Positions 54,368 through 63,400 of a stretch of DNA of 64,000 bases are shown piece by piece. The notes below the pieces were generated by a model that was given only the letters and a program-made list of their open reading frames with translations, was not told where the DNA came from and searched no databases. Numbering within the stretch: position 1 is the first letter of the stretch; each line of letters opens with the position of its first letter. The translations under genes were made by a program, and so were the position numbers. Source of the DNA: Posidoniimonas corsicana (GTDB taxonomy: Bacteria > Planctomycetota > Planctomycetia > Pirellulales > Lacipirellulaceae); NCBI RefSeq assembly GCF_007859765.1, contig NZ_SIHJ01000001.1, positions 1,632,067-1,696,066 of the forward strand, read 5' to 3'.

Positions 54368-55711
54368 GTGAAAGAACTGACCCCCCGCGAGATCGTCACT
54401 GAGCTCGACCGCCACATCGTCGGTCAGGCGGACGCCAAACGCGCCGTGGCGGTCGCGATCCGCAACCGCTGGCGGCGGCAGCGCGTCGACGAGTCGCTCC
54501 GCAAGGAGATCGCGCCGAAGAACATCATGATGATCGGCCCGACCGGCGTCGGTAAAACCGAGATCGCCCGCCGGCTCGCCAAGCTGACCGGCGCGCCGTT
54601 CATCAAGGTCGAGGCGACCAAGTACACCGAGGTCGGCTACTACGGCCGCGACGTGGAGAGCATGGTCCGCGAGCTGGTGGAGAACGCCATCGGCATCGTC
54701 CGCGAGCAGGAGATGGCCGGCGTCGAGGCGGAGGCCAAGCGGCGGGTCGACGACCGGCTGCTCGAGCTGCTGGCGCCGACCCCGTCGTCGTTCAGCGTGG
54801 GGCCCGGCGAGGAGGACCCGGCCGAGCGGCACGAGCGGACCCGCGAGAAGATGCGCGCCATGCTGGTCGCCGGCGAGATGGAGGAACGCGAGGTCGAGAT
54901 CCAGACCGAGAAGAAGGTGCAGGCGATGATGCTGCCCGGCATGGGCGGCGGCGACGGCGGCATGGACATCGACATGCAGGGCATGCTGGAGAAGATCCTC
55001 CCGAAACAGGTCGCCCGCCGCAAGATGGCCGTCAAGGACGCGCGCAAGGTGCTCTTCGAGCAGGAGTGCGAGGCCCTGATCAACCAGGACAAGGTGAACG
55101 CCAAGGCGGTCGAGCTCGCCGAGAACCTGGGCATCATCTTCCTCGACGAGATGGACAAGGTGGTCGCCAGCGAAGGGGGCAAGGGCGCCGACGTCAGCCG
55201 CCAGGGCGTGCAGCGCGACCTCCTGCCGATCGTCGAGGGCACCACGGTCCAGACCCGCTACGGCTACGTTAAGACGGACCACATCCTGTTCGTCGGCGCC
55301 GGCGCGTTCCACAAGGTCAGCCCCAGTGACCTGATGCCGGAGCTGCAGGGCCGCTTCCCGATCCGCGTCGAGCTGAACGACCTCACCCACGCGGACTTCG
55401 TGCGGATCCTCACCGAGCCCCGCGCCAGCCTAACCAAGCAGTACGCCGCTCTCATGGCCACCGAAGGCGTGACCGTCAACTTCACGGACGACGCCATCGA
55501 CCGGCTGGCCCAGCTGGCGTTCGACGTCAACCAGACGACGCAGAACATCGGCGCGCGGCGGCTCTACACGATGATGGAACGCCTGCTGGAGGAGCTCAGC
55601 TTCGAGGCGCCCGACATGAAGACCGGCGCCGTGCCGATCAACGCCGCCTACGTCGACGAGCGGTTCAGGGAGATCACCGCCGACGAGGACCTCAGCCGGT
55701 TCATCCTGTAG
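54368..55711 (+). CDS. hslU: ATP-dependent protease ATPase subunit HslU
   Basis: A 447-residue AAA+ unfoldase that feeds substrates to HslV. The N-terminus (GTG start at 54368) has LTPREIVTELDRHIVGQADA; Walker A is GPTGVGKTEIARRLAKL, Walker B LGIIFLDEMDKV, sensor-type SDLMPELQGRFPIRVEL, and the C-terminus is DLSRFIL, the tail that docks into HslV. An intermediate I domain with charged helices lies at about residues 110-230. The length is normal. Confidence 0.95.
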   Translation: MKELTPREIVTELDRHIVGQADAKRAVAVAIRNRWRRQRVDESLRKEIAPKNIMMIGPTGVGKTEIARRLAKLTGAPFIKVEATKYTEVGYYGRDVESMVRELVENAIGIVREQEMAGVEAEAKRRVDDRLLELLAPTPSSFSVGPGEEDPAERHERTREKMRAMLVAGEMEEREVEIQTEKKVQAMMLPGMGGGDGGMDIDMQGMLEKILPKQVARRKMAVKDARKVLFEQECEALINQDKVNAKAVELAENLGIIFLDEMDKVVASEGGKGADVSRQGVQRDLLPIVEGTTVQTRYGYVKTDHILFVGAGAFHKVSPSDLMPELQGRFPIRVELNDLTHADFVRILTEPRASLTKQYAALMATEGVTVNFTDDAIDRLAQLAFDVNQTTQNIGARRLYTMMERLLEELSFEAPDMKTGAVPINAAYVDERFREITADEDLSRFIL

Positions 55712-56055
55712 TCGCGCAAGCACGCTGTGCGCACCGCCGCCGCCAGGCGAGTCCGGGCGGTCCCTGCGAGTTGTCGCAGGCGAAACCGCAACGCTCCGCT
55801 CGAGGTGGCTCTAAACCGCACGGCCCCTTGTTGCAAAACCTTTGACGCGCGCCGGCGTCGCGCCGCAGAATGGCCGGTGCGCGCCCGCTTCCTGGCGGGC
55901 CGCTCTCTTCTTTGCTGATCGACTTTATGCGCTGCCCGGGCTGTTTGCTGCCGGGCGTGTTTCTGAGAGCTCATCCCGCTTGCCGAGCGGGAGCCGGGGT
56001 GCGGTCGCGCAACCCGCGCCCCGGGTGTCTCCTTGCGCATGAGGAGGGAAGTGTA
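55712..56055. other. Intergenic region hslU / PEP-tail protein
   Basis: About 340 bases without a recognised gene. A good ribosome-binding site (GGAGG) immediately precedes the ATG at 56056. The in-frame open sequence upstream of that ATG has no signal-peptide character. No terminator for hslU was seen. Confidence 0.4.
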
Positions 56056-57468
56056 ATGCGATCAGCAATCAGGCCCCACGGAGGGAGGGCACTAGCGGCC
56101 GGAGCGGCGGTCTTGGCGACCGCCTGTTCCGCGGTCTGTCACGCCGGGGACTACTACACCACGGTCCCCTTCCTGCCCACGGTCAAGATCGGCCCCGACG
56201 CCGCGGGCGCCACGCCGGCCCGCGAGGTGTACGGCAAGGAGTACTCGCACACCGACTGGTTCACCGCGGCGACCGTGCTGGGGCTCGACCCCAACCTGGT
56301 GAACATCGAGGACCACGACGCCTTCGCCACGCCCGACCCGCTGCAGGTCGTGTCGTGGGACGGCCTGCCCGGCCCGTACGGCCCGTTGGGCCCCGGGAGC
56401 GGCGGCCCCAATAGCGGCTCGGTCGACGCGTTCGACTTCGGGTCGCCCACGTACTCGTTCGAGCACCGCGAGGGCCAGATCGACGCGCTGGCCAACCGCG
56501 GCGACTTCCTGTTCCGCCAGGTGACCGACAACACGGCCACGCTGCTGTTCTCGGTCACGGCCGACCTTGGCATCAGCGGCGCCGCAAAGGCCCACGTGCA
56601 CTTCGAGGACCCCGACCCGGTCGACCTATCGCCCACGGGCGACGTGGCCGACGTGTGGGCCGTGATCGAGGCGCCGCCGGCCGGCCCCGGGTTGGGCCCC
56701 GGCGTGAACCACCACGTGGTGGAGGACCTGGACGCGCTGGAGGTCTGGGGCGCCGAGCCGCCCACGCACAACCGCCCGGCGGGCATCCCCACGCCGGTGG
56801 TTGAGGGCTACATCGGAGGTTTCGGCGTTGGCCCCGCCACCGCCGACGCCAACCGGTTCTCGCTGGACGTCGACGCCGCGACCGGCGTGTCGGTGTTCGC
56901 GTTCAGCGCCTCCGGACCGTCGGCGGGCCTGATCACGCCGTGGATCCCCCACAGCGAGATCGTCGCCGCGGTCGAGTCGCTCCTGCTGAGCGGCATGGGC
57001 GATGGCCTGCGGCTTGACCCCGAGTCGCTCCACCTGATCGACGTCGACGGCACCATGGCCAGCGACGTCGAACCCGACCTGGACCACACGTCGCTGTCGT
57101 GGGGCCCGGGTGACGAGCTGCTGTTCACGGTCGACCCGTTCACCGCGGGCGTGATCGACGCATCCGGCGCCGTGATCGGGTCGGTGTTCATGGACGGTGG
57201 CGAGATCATGCACCTGTCCAAGACCGGCCTCGGGCCCGGCGCGTTCGCGGTGTCGTACCTGTCGCACGGCGGCCACCTGTGGGACACGGCGTTCGACGTC
57301 AGCGGGACGTTCGGCTACGAGTTCGAGGACGTCGACGCGTTGGAGGCGGTCGGCACGCTTACCGGCGACATCGACATCCCAACGCCGGAACCGTCGTCGG
57401 CCGTGCTGGCGGTTGTCGGCGCGGCCATCGCAGGGTGGCGCCGCCGCGGCAAGCCCGCCGTGGCATGA
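56056..57468 (+). CDS. Secreted protein with PEP-CTERM sorting tail
   Basis: A 470-residue exported protein: signal peptide (LAAGAAVLATACSAVCHAG), a beta-rich body and a C-terminal PEP-CTERM tail (PTPEPSSAVLAVVGAAIAGW then RRR). The tail is the recognition signal for an exosortase that anchors or releases secreted proteins. The body is not a recognised enzyme; acidic Asp/Gly-rich segments such as SLDVDAATGVSVFAF suggest a calcium-binding or structural protein. A strong hairpin follows the stop. Confidence 0.75.
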   Translation: MRSAIRPHGGRALAAGAAVLATACSAVCHAGDYYTTVPFLPTVKIGPDAAGATPAREVYGKEYSHTDWFTAATVLGLDPNLVNIEDHDAFATPDPLQVVSWDGLPGPYGPLGPGSGGPNSGSVDAFDFGSPTYSFEHREGQIDALANRGDFLFRQVTDNTATLLFSVTADLGISGAAKAHVHFEDPDPVDLSPTGDVADVWAVIEAPPAGPGLGPGVNHHVVEDLDALEVWGAEPPTHNRPAGIPTPVVEGYIGGFGVGPATADANRFSLDVDAATGVSVFAFSASGPSAGLITPWIPHSEIVAAVESLLLSGMGDGLRLDPESLHLIDVDGTMASDVEPDLDHTSLSWGPGDELLFTVDPFTAGVIDASGAVIGSVFMDGGEIMHLSKTGLGPGAFAVSYLSHGGHLWDTAFDVSGTFGYEFEDVDALEAVGTLTGDIDIPTPEPSSAVLAVVGAAIAGWRRRGKPAVA

Positions 57469-57510
57469 TTATGGGGAGGGAGCGGGCGCCCGGCCGGCGC
57501 CCGCATCGAC

Positions 57511-57544
57511 GCCAACGCCGCGGCCGGCCCGCCGCGGCGTTGGC
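57511..57544. terminator. Hairpin between convergent secreted-protein genes
   Basis: GCCAACGCCGCGG (57511-57523) pairs perfectly with CCGCGGCGTTGGC (57532-57544), a 13-base-pair stem with an 8-base loop, ending exactly at the stop of the convergent helical-repeat gene. It probably ends both transcripts, though T-tracts are weak. Confidence 0.65.
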
Positions 57545-60500
57545 TTATTCTGCTTGTCTGGCTTCTGCATCAGCGGATTCGGCGGCGGCCCCACTGCGGC
57601 CGCCGCCGTCCGTCTGCGGCTCATCGGAGATTGACTGCCCTGCCTCCTCGTTGGAGTTGTCTTCGGCAGGGGCGTCGGGACGCCAGAACTGGTTGCGGTA
57701 GTAGCGTCCCTCGATTTGGGTTGGGTCGACGCCGGCGCCGCGGAGGAACTTCCAGGCCAGTATTCGCTCCCAATTGGGCTTTGAGTACCGCGCGGCAGGC
57801 TTCCAGTGCTCGATCGCCTCGGCGTCTCGGTCGCGGTTGTGGAGGAACCAGCCCACGATCAGGCCGTACGTGCCGGTGAGGTTGACGTTCGACTTCTCCT
57901 GGTACTTCTTGACCGCCGCAGCGACACGGTCGTGATCGACGTCGCCGCTGTCCGCCGCTTCCTTCAGGATGGGGGCCAGGTCAAGGAAGTAGGGGGAGGC
58001 GTTGGTCAGGCTGGCGGGGTCGAGGTCGATCATCTTCTGCAACACGGCGTCGCGCTGCTCGGCTTCGCCTAGCTGGTCGTGCAGCATCGCCAGCGCGATG
58101 GAGTCGAAGGGGCTGAACTTTTCTGCCAGCCGGGCGGCCAGCGTGTCGCGGGCCTCGGCGTGGCGGTCGGTGACCAACTGGTGCAGCGTATTGGCAAACG
58201 CGTGGTCGCGGTCATCGGGCGGTCGGTGGCGCGCCAGCCGGCGTTGCTTGAGGGCCCACGCGCCCTCCAGGTCGCCGCGGCCGTTCTCGGCGCACCAGTC
58301 GTACCAGTCGTCGTGGCCGTAGTTCATGCCGTACCGCTGGGTGTTGTAGATGGCCTGCTCCTCGGCTTCCCCGTGCCGGCCCAGGACGGTCAGGCAGTCG
58401 CAGTGGACGGCGATCGTGTCGCTGGCGCCAGAGCTTGCGCCCCGCTCCGCCCACGGCAGGGCCTCCTCGTGCTTGCCCTGGTGCATCAGCGTGGCGGCAA
58501 TGGCGGTGGCGGCCCGCGCGTGGCGGAGGCCGTAGTCTTCGTGCTGGAAGATCCGGTTCATGGTGGCGAGCCACATGTCCTCGTCGCCCTCCTGGAAGTA
58601 CGCGTGCGCCAGGCTGCGGAGCGCCACCGGGTCCGGCGCCTGGGCGGTGTACTTCTCGTAGAACTCGATCGCCCGCCCGCGGTCGCCGTGGGCCAGCCAG
58701 CCTTTGGCGATCGCCAGGTTGAGCGAGGGGTAGTCGGGGTACTGCTGATGGAGCTTGTCGAGCTTGTTCTTAAACAGGTCCCAGCGGCAGCGGACGTTGG
58801 TTGAGATCAGCACGGGCGAGTCGCGGCTGACGTCGGAGAGCTGCTCGCTGAAGTAGATCAGCATCTTCGGCTTGCTGCTGTACCGCTTAGTCATGGTGCG
58901 GTGGAGGTCGGGCTCCACCTGGATGCGGCAGGCGCGGAGCATCCGCTTCAGCCGGCCGACGTTCATGTTCTCCAGCCGCACGTTGTTCGGCAGGCGGTAC
59001 ACGATCGAGTACAGGGCGCCCAGGCCGGCCCCGTCGACCATGACGAAGTCGCTCAGGCCATCGGCGTAGTCGGCGGCGGGCGAGCCCGGCGGCTCGGCCA
59101 GGGTGCGGATCAGCGGCGCCAGTGGGTAGCCCGCGATCACCGGCTCGAGCGCCGCCATCTCGTACGAGGCGTCCATCCCCAGCGAGTGCTTGACGAACTG
59201 CCCCCGCCGCGCCGCGTGCAGGGCCGCCCAGGCCTCGACCCCCCGGCCCAGCACGGCGAGCGACGGCTCGCCCGGGTCGTCGCGGCCGGCGCGGATCAAC
59301 TCGTTGGCGATGCTCGGCACGGGCAGGTCCACGGCCGCCTCGTCGGTGTCGCGCACCATCTGGGCGACCGCCTCGGGCAGGTCCGGCAGCTCGGGCATCC
59401 AGCGGGCGATCTGCTGGCTGTGCACCGCGGGCATGATGGCGGTCACCTGGTGATTGAAGCCGACGCCCGACTCCTCGTACAGGACATCCATCATCCACAG
59501 GCCGTCCGGGTGGACGGACAGCTGCTCGCGGCAAGCCTGCAGCGTGAGGCCCTCGCAGTCATGCTGCTGCACCGCTCGGCACCACAGCGCGCCGGCCAGC
59601 GAGCTGAGAGGCGACTCGACATCCCGGAAACGATCCCGCAACGCCGCGGTGTTGTACTTGCGGTACTCCTCGAGCATCGGCGCCCAGGGTGGCGGGTCGT
59701 CGTCGGCACGTTCAGCACGTTCGATCTCGCGGGCCGTCTCGTGCCCCGATTGGACGATGCCTATCATCACCAGCGCGTACGCACGCCGCCACTTGCCGTG
59801 CGTGCTGTCCGGCCAGCGGGCCGCCAGCCGCTGGGAGTAGAGCAACGACCGCGCGCGGCAGGCGTTGGTCCGCAGGTCGAGCAGCGGCGTGTAGAGCTGC
59901 GACAGGTTGGCGTACCCTTGCGCCAGGGCCGCCAGCCGCTCGGGCGACTCGCCCGACTCACGGATCGCCCCGTGCACCAGCCGCAGCCCCCGCCACTGCG
60001 ACAGGTGGTTCATCTGCAGCAGCGCCTCGGCGGCGCCATCGGGCAGCGGCGCGGAGTCGACCACCTGGTTCGGGCGGCGCTGGTACCCCGCCTCGGCGAG
60101 CATCTCCGCAACGGGTCCGCGGCTCAGCTCTTCCAGCTCGACCGCCAGCGTGAGGTAGGTGCGCACCTTCTCGTACTCTACCGGCAGCGTTTCGCGCAGC
60201 ACCTCCGCGCCGCCTTGCTGCACCGACAGCTCGGCCGCGTCGCCTATCCACAGGTCGATCCACGCCCCAAACGTCCGCGGCGAGTCCGACTTAGCTTCCT
60301 CGAAGAACGAGCCGTCGCGCGTCGCGAGGCCGAACTCCTCCCGGGCCGACAGCAGCACCGTCTGCCGGGCGAGCTCGTTGTACAGCGAGTCCCGAAACAG
60401 TGACTTGCCGGCTCGACTCTCCGCGGGGCGGTCGATGGGCGTCCGCCGCACGGCTACGACACGGTCGTCCGGCAGATCGGCGCACGCGGGCCCCGCGGGG

Positions 60501-60556
60501 ACGACGAGAACACTGCAAACAGCGAGAGAGACGAGCACCCAGCATCGGTGCGACAT
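57545..60556 (-). CDS. Secreted TPR/helical-repeat protein
   Basis: A 1003-residue exported protein. The ATG at 60556 (preceded by GGAAG) gives a signal peptide (VLVSLAVCSVLVVPAGPACA). The body is helical throughout; TPR-like units are visible such as ALPWAERGASSGASD, AIEFYEKYTAQAPDP and AIEHWKPAARYSKPNWERIL. No peptidase or kinase motif was found. Secreted TPR proteins typically scaffold other envelope proteins. The C-terminus is acidic and Gln/Ala-rich, probably disordered. Confidence 0.65.
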   Translation of the reverse strand: MSHRCWVLVSLAVCSVLVVPAGPACADLPDDRVVAVRRTPIDRPAESRAGKSLFRDSLYNELARQTVLLSAREEFGLATRDGSFFEEAKSDSPRTFGAWIDLWIGDAAELSVQQGGAEVLRETLPVEYEKVRTYLTLAVELEELSRGPVAEMLAEAGYQRRPNQVVDSAPLPDGAAEALLQMNHLSQWRGLRLVHGAIRESGESPERLAALAQGYANLSQLYTPLLDLRTNACRARSLLYSQRLAARWPDSTHGKWRRAYALVMIGIVQSGHETAREIERAERADDDPPPWAPMLEEYRKYNTAALRDRFRDVESPLSSLAGALWCRAVQQHDCEGLTLQACREQLSVHPDGLWMMDVLYEESGVGFNHQVTAIMPAVHSQQIARWMPELPDLPEAVAQMVRDTDEAAVDLPVPSIANELIRAGRDDPGEPSLAVLGRGVEAWAALHAARRGQFVKHSLGMDASYEMAALEPVIAGYPLAPLIRTLAEPPGSPAADYADGLSDFVMVDGAGLGALYSIVYRLPNNVRLENMNVGRLKRMLRACRIQVEPDLHRTMTKRYSSKPKMLIYFSEQLSDVSRDSPVLISTNVRCRWDLFKNKLDKLHQQYPDYPSLNLAIAKGWLAHGDRGRAIEFYEKYTAQAPDPVALRSLAHAYFQEGDEDMWLATMNRIFQHEDYGLRHARAATAIAATLMHQGKHEEALPWAERGASSGASDTIAVHCDCLTVLGRHGEAEEQAIYNTQRYGMNYGHDDWYDWCAENGRGDLEGAWALKQRRLARHRPPDDRDHAFANTLHQLVTDRHAEARDTLAARLAEKFSPFDSIALAMLHDQLGEAEQRDAVLQKMIDLDPASLTNASPYFLDLAPILKEAADSGDVDHDRVAAAVKKYQEKSNVNLTGTYGLIVGWFLHNRDRDAEAIEHWKPAARYSKPNWERILAWKFLRGAGVDPTQIEGRYYRNQFWRPDAPAEDNSNEEAGQSISDEPQTDGGGRSGAAAESADAEARQAE

Positions 60557-60856
60557 AGGAGTCTTCCGCAGAGGAGGGATGGGCATAAGGACACTGGAGT
60601 ATATCCCCGGCTGCGGCTGCACGCGACTTCTCGCAACAGACCCGGCGGTGCTTTAATCGAGACTCATCTGCCGGGCGATCGGACGTAGCCGGAGTTGCGT
60701 TGCTTGCAACCAGGCCTCGTTTTCGGACAGCCGCCTGCGGTTCGCTCGTTCGGGGGTGGGTGGAGTGGGATACTCGGAGCGTTCGGTCGGTGCGGCGAGC
60801 GCCGGCGGGCGGTCCTTGTCCTACGTCTTCTCATCTCTGGCGAACGGAGTGCGACT
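60557..60856. other. Divergent intergenic region
   Basis: About 300 bases between the helical-repeat protein gene and the propeller-protein gene, presumably containing promoters for both. No clear -35/-10 pair, operator or RNA gene was recognised. Confidence 0.35.
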
Positions 60857-62707
60857 ATGCAGAGCGAGTGTGAACCGTGTCGGATGCCGCGGTGTGGGTG
60901 GGGGGCAGTGCTAGCCATGCTGCTTCTGTCCGCGACGCCCGCCGCCGCACAGGACCTGCTGAACGACACGATCTCGTTCGCCGACTTCCAGCTCAACCTC
61001 CGCCCCTACGTGACGCTGCCGTCGAGCAACGACAGCATCGTCAACATGACCACCCGCTCGGGCGACTCCAGCCTGTTTGTAACGACCGAGGAAGGGGACA
61101 TCTTTACCGTGCCGACCGGCGCCGGGGGCACGGCGTCGGCGACTAAGTGGTTCGACGTGGCGGCGGCGGTGCAATCCGCCACCGGCCGCAGCGTGTTCGG
61201 CAACTCCAGCCAGCGGGGACTGCAGTCGGTGGCGTTCCACCCCGACTTCGACAACGAGGGCGCCGCCGGCTACGGCAAGCTCTACACCACCTACCTCGAG
61301 TCGCGCCCCGGCAACACCTCCGCCCACCACTACCTGGGCGACAGCACCTACGGCAACACCGGCGCCGACGGCGTGCTGGCCGAGTGGACTTACGACCACG
61401 ACTCCGGGGGCGTGTCGTCGCAGTCACACCGCGAGCTGTTCCGCGTGCAGATGCCGGTGTTCGATCACCCCATCAAGCAGGCGGCCTTCAACCCGTACGC
61501 CCAGCCGGGCGATGACGACTACGGCCTCCTCTACCTGACCCACGGCGACTCAAACACCAAGCACTCCCCCAACGACGACCCGCAGCACCTGGGCAACGCG
61601 CTGGGCAAGATGATCCGCATCAACCCACTGCAGGACGGCGGCTCGCCCTACAGCATCCCGGGTTCCAACCCCTTCGCCGACAGCTCCGACCCCGACGTGC
61701 TGCAGGAGGTCTACGCCTACGGCTTCCGCAATCCGCACACGTTCTCGTTCGACCGCGACGCATCGGGCGCCGTGCACGTGCTCGTGGGCGATATCGGCCG
61801 CAACAACATGGAAGAGGTCAACCTGGTGCTGCCCGGCCACAACTACGGCTGGACCGAGCGCGAGGGGACCTTCGTCCACGACCAGGCGCCCGACAACAGC
61901 GGCGGCGAAGGCTATTTTACGGGGGTCTCGCCGCTGCCGGCCAACGAGGCCACTCTAGGCTACAGCTACCCGGTCGCCCAGTACGACCACGACGCGCCCG
62001 TTGGCGACCGATCGTCGGGCAACTCGATCGCCAGCGGCTTCGTCATCCAGAACGCGGCCGAGCCGCGGCTCAACAACCTGTTCCTGTTCACGGACTTCTC
62101 GTCGAAGACCAACGGCTCTGCCGCACGCGACGGGGAGCTTTTCTTCTCTGATTTCGACGAGATGCTCTCAGCGGTCACCGACCTGTCGCCAGACGACCCG
62201 TCGCGCGACGAGCCGGGCGAGCTGACGCAGGCCACGGTCGGCAAGCTGCGGCTCGCCCTCGACCACGACAACAACCCCGGCACGCCGGCCCAGGTGTACG
62301 ACGGGTTCATCGACCTGTTGAACTCCTCGCGGTCGGACGTGCGGATCGGCCGCGGCCCGCAGGGCGAGGTGTACTTCTCGTCCAAGCGGAACGGCGTGAT
62401 CTACCTGGCGACCGACACGCTGCCCCTGGCCGGCGACTTCAACCGTGACGGGCAGGTGGACGCGGCCGACTACACCGTTTGGCGGGACACGCTGGGCGAC
62501 GCCGGCTACCTGCTGGCGGCGGACGCCGACCTCAATGGCGTCGTCGACCAGGCAGACTACGCGGTGTGGCGAGAAAACTATGGCGCCCCGTCAAACGCCT
62601 CGGCCGGTCCGTCCGCCGCGCCTGAGCCCGCCGCCGCGCTGTTGGCGCTGGCCGCAGTTGCGGCGTCTTGCCCGATGACGCGATGGGGACGGCGCCCGCG
62701 GTGCTGA
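60857..62707 (+). CDS. Secreted sugar/sorbosone-dehydrogenase-like propeller protein with dockerin repeats
   Basis: A 616-residue exported protein. A signal peptide (AVLAMLLLSATPAAAQ) precedes a PQQ-dependent glucose/sorbosone dehydrogenase-type beta-propeller (GLQSVAFHPDFDNEGAAGYG, YAYGFRNPHTFSFDRDA, GHNYGWTEREG). At about residues 535-580 two EF-hand-like repeats, FNRDGQVDAADYTVWRD and ADLNGVVDQADYAVWRE, form a dockerin-like module. The C-terminus (APEPAAALLALAAVAASC followed by a basic end) is a PEP-type sorting tail. It probably oxidises sugars outside the cell; whether PQQ is bound is unknown. Confidence 0.82.
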   Translation: MQSECEPCRMPRCGWGAVLAMLLLSATPAAAQDLLNDTISFADFQLNLRPYVTLPSSNDSIVNMTTRSGDSSLFVTTEEGDIFTVPTGAGGTASATKWFDVAAAVQSATGRSVFGNSSQRGLQSVAFHPDFDNEGAAGYGKLYTTYLESRPGNTSAHHYLGDSTYGNTGADGVLAEWTYDHDSGGVSSQSHRELFRVQMPVFDHPIKQAAFNPYAQPGDDDYGLLYLTHGDSNTKHSPNDDPQHLGNALGKMIRINPLQDGGSPYSIPGSNPFADSSDPDVLQEVYAYGFRNPHTFSFDRDASGAVHVLVGDIGRNNMEEVNLVLPGHNYGWTEREGTFVHDQAPDNSGGEGYFTGVSPLPANEATLGYSYPVAQYDHDAPVGDRSSGNSIASGFVIQNAAEPRLNNLFLFTDFSSKTNGSAARDGELFFSDFDEMLSAVTDLSPDDPSRDEPGELTQATVGKLRLALDHDNNPGTPAQVYDGFIDLLNSSRSDVRIGRGPQGEVYFSSKRNGVIYLATDTLPLAGDFNRDGQVDAADYTVWRDTLGDAGYLLAADADLNGVVDQADYAVWRENYGAPSNASAGPSAAPEPAAALLALAAVAASCPMTRWGRRPRC

Positions 62708-62787
62708 ACCCATGGCGACGCCAATCCTCCGCCGATTTGTCGGGCACGCCCAAAGTTTCGGGCGGGCGGATCGAATAGATTGGTGTG

Positions 62788-63342
62788 ATGCGCGTCGTGG
62801 AGAACACCACCGAACGACTGGTCCTGAGGGGCGTGCCCGGGAGCGTGGTGTGGATGGTCTTCGCGACGCTGCTCGGCGTAGGGATCATGGCGGCCACGGG
62901 GTGGTTCGGCTGGGCGACAACGCGGGAGATCGGCGGCTACCTGCAGCTCGTCCCGCTTGGCCTGGGCTTCCTGATGGGCGCCGCGTTCTTCCTGATCGGT
63001 GTGGTGACGCTGGCGGTCGGCCGGGTGCGGCTGGTGCTCGACCGCGTGACCGGCGAGGGCCGCTACGACGCCTACTCGCCGGTGATCGAGGTCGGCAAGC
63101 CCTGCACGTTCCGCCTGGACCACATCGACAGCGTCACGATCGAGCGGCACGAGGAGGCCCGTCCCCGCAACGACGACCACGGCGGCTTCCCCGCCAAGGT
63201 CTGCCGCGCCCGGCTGCGTGTCCGCAAGCCGCGCCGCGCGATCGTGCTCGACGAGACCGAGAACGGCCAGGAGCAACGCGTGCAGTCCACCGCCGAAGCG
63301 GTGGCCGCCTGGCTGGGGACGGAGGTCGCCAGTCACGGCTGA
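62788..63342 (+). CDS. Small membrane protein, function unknown
   Basis: A 184-residue protein. Two membrane segments (MVFATLLGVGIMAATGWFGW and LGFLMGAAFFLIGVVTLAVG) precede a basic, beta-rich cytoplasmic domain (ARLRVRKPRRAIVLDE). It resembles small bacterial PH-like membrane proteins but no specific family was recognised. The ATG at 62788 is preferred to a GTG one codon upstream. Confidence 0.5.
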   Translation: MRVVENTTERLVLRGVPGSVVWMVFATLLGVGIMAATGWFGWATTREIGGYLQLVPLGLGFLMGAAFFLIGVVTLAVGRVRLVLDRVTGEGRYDAYSPVIEVGKPCTFRLDHIDSVTIERHEEARPRNDDHGGFPAKVCRARLRVRKPRRAIVLDETENGQEQRVQSTAEAVAAWLGTEVASHG

Positions 63343-63400
63343 TGCAGAGGCCGATCGCGCTCTCTGCGTGTCTCCTCCGAGACTAGGGAGCGGCGGCATC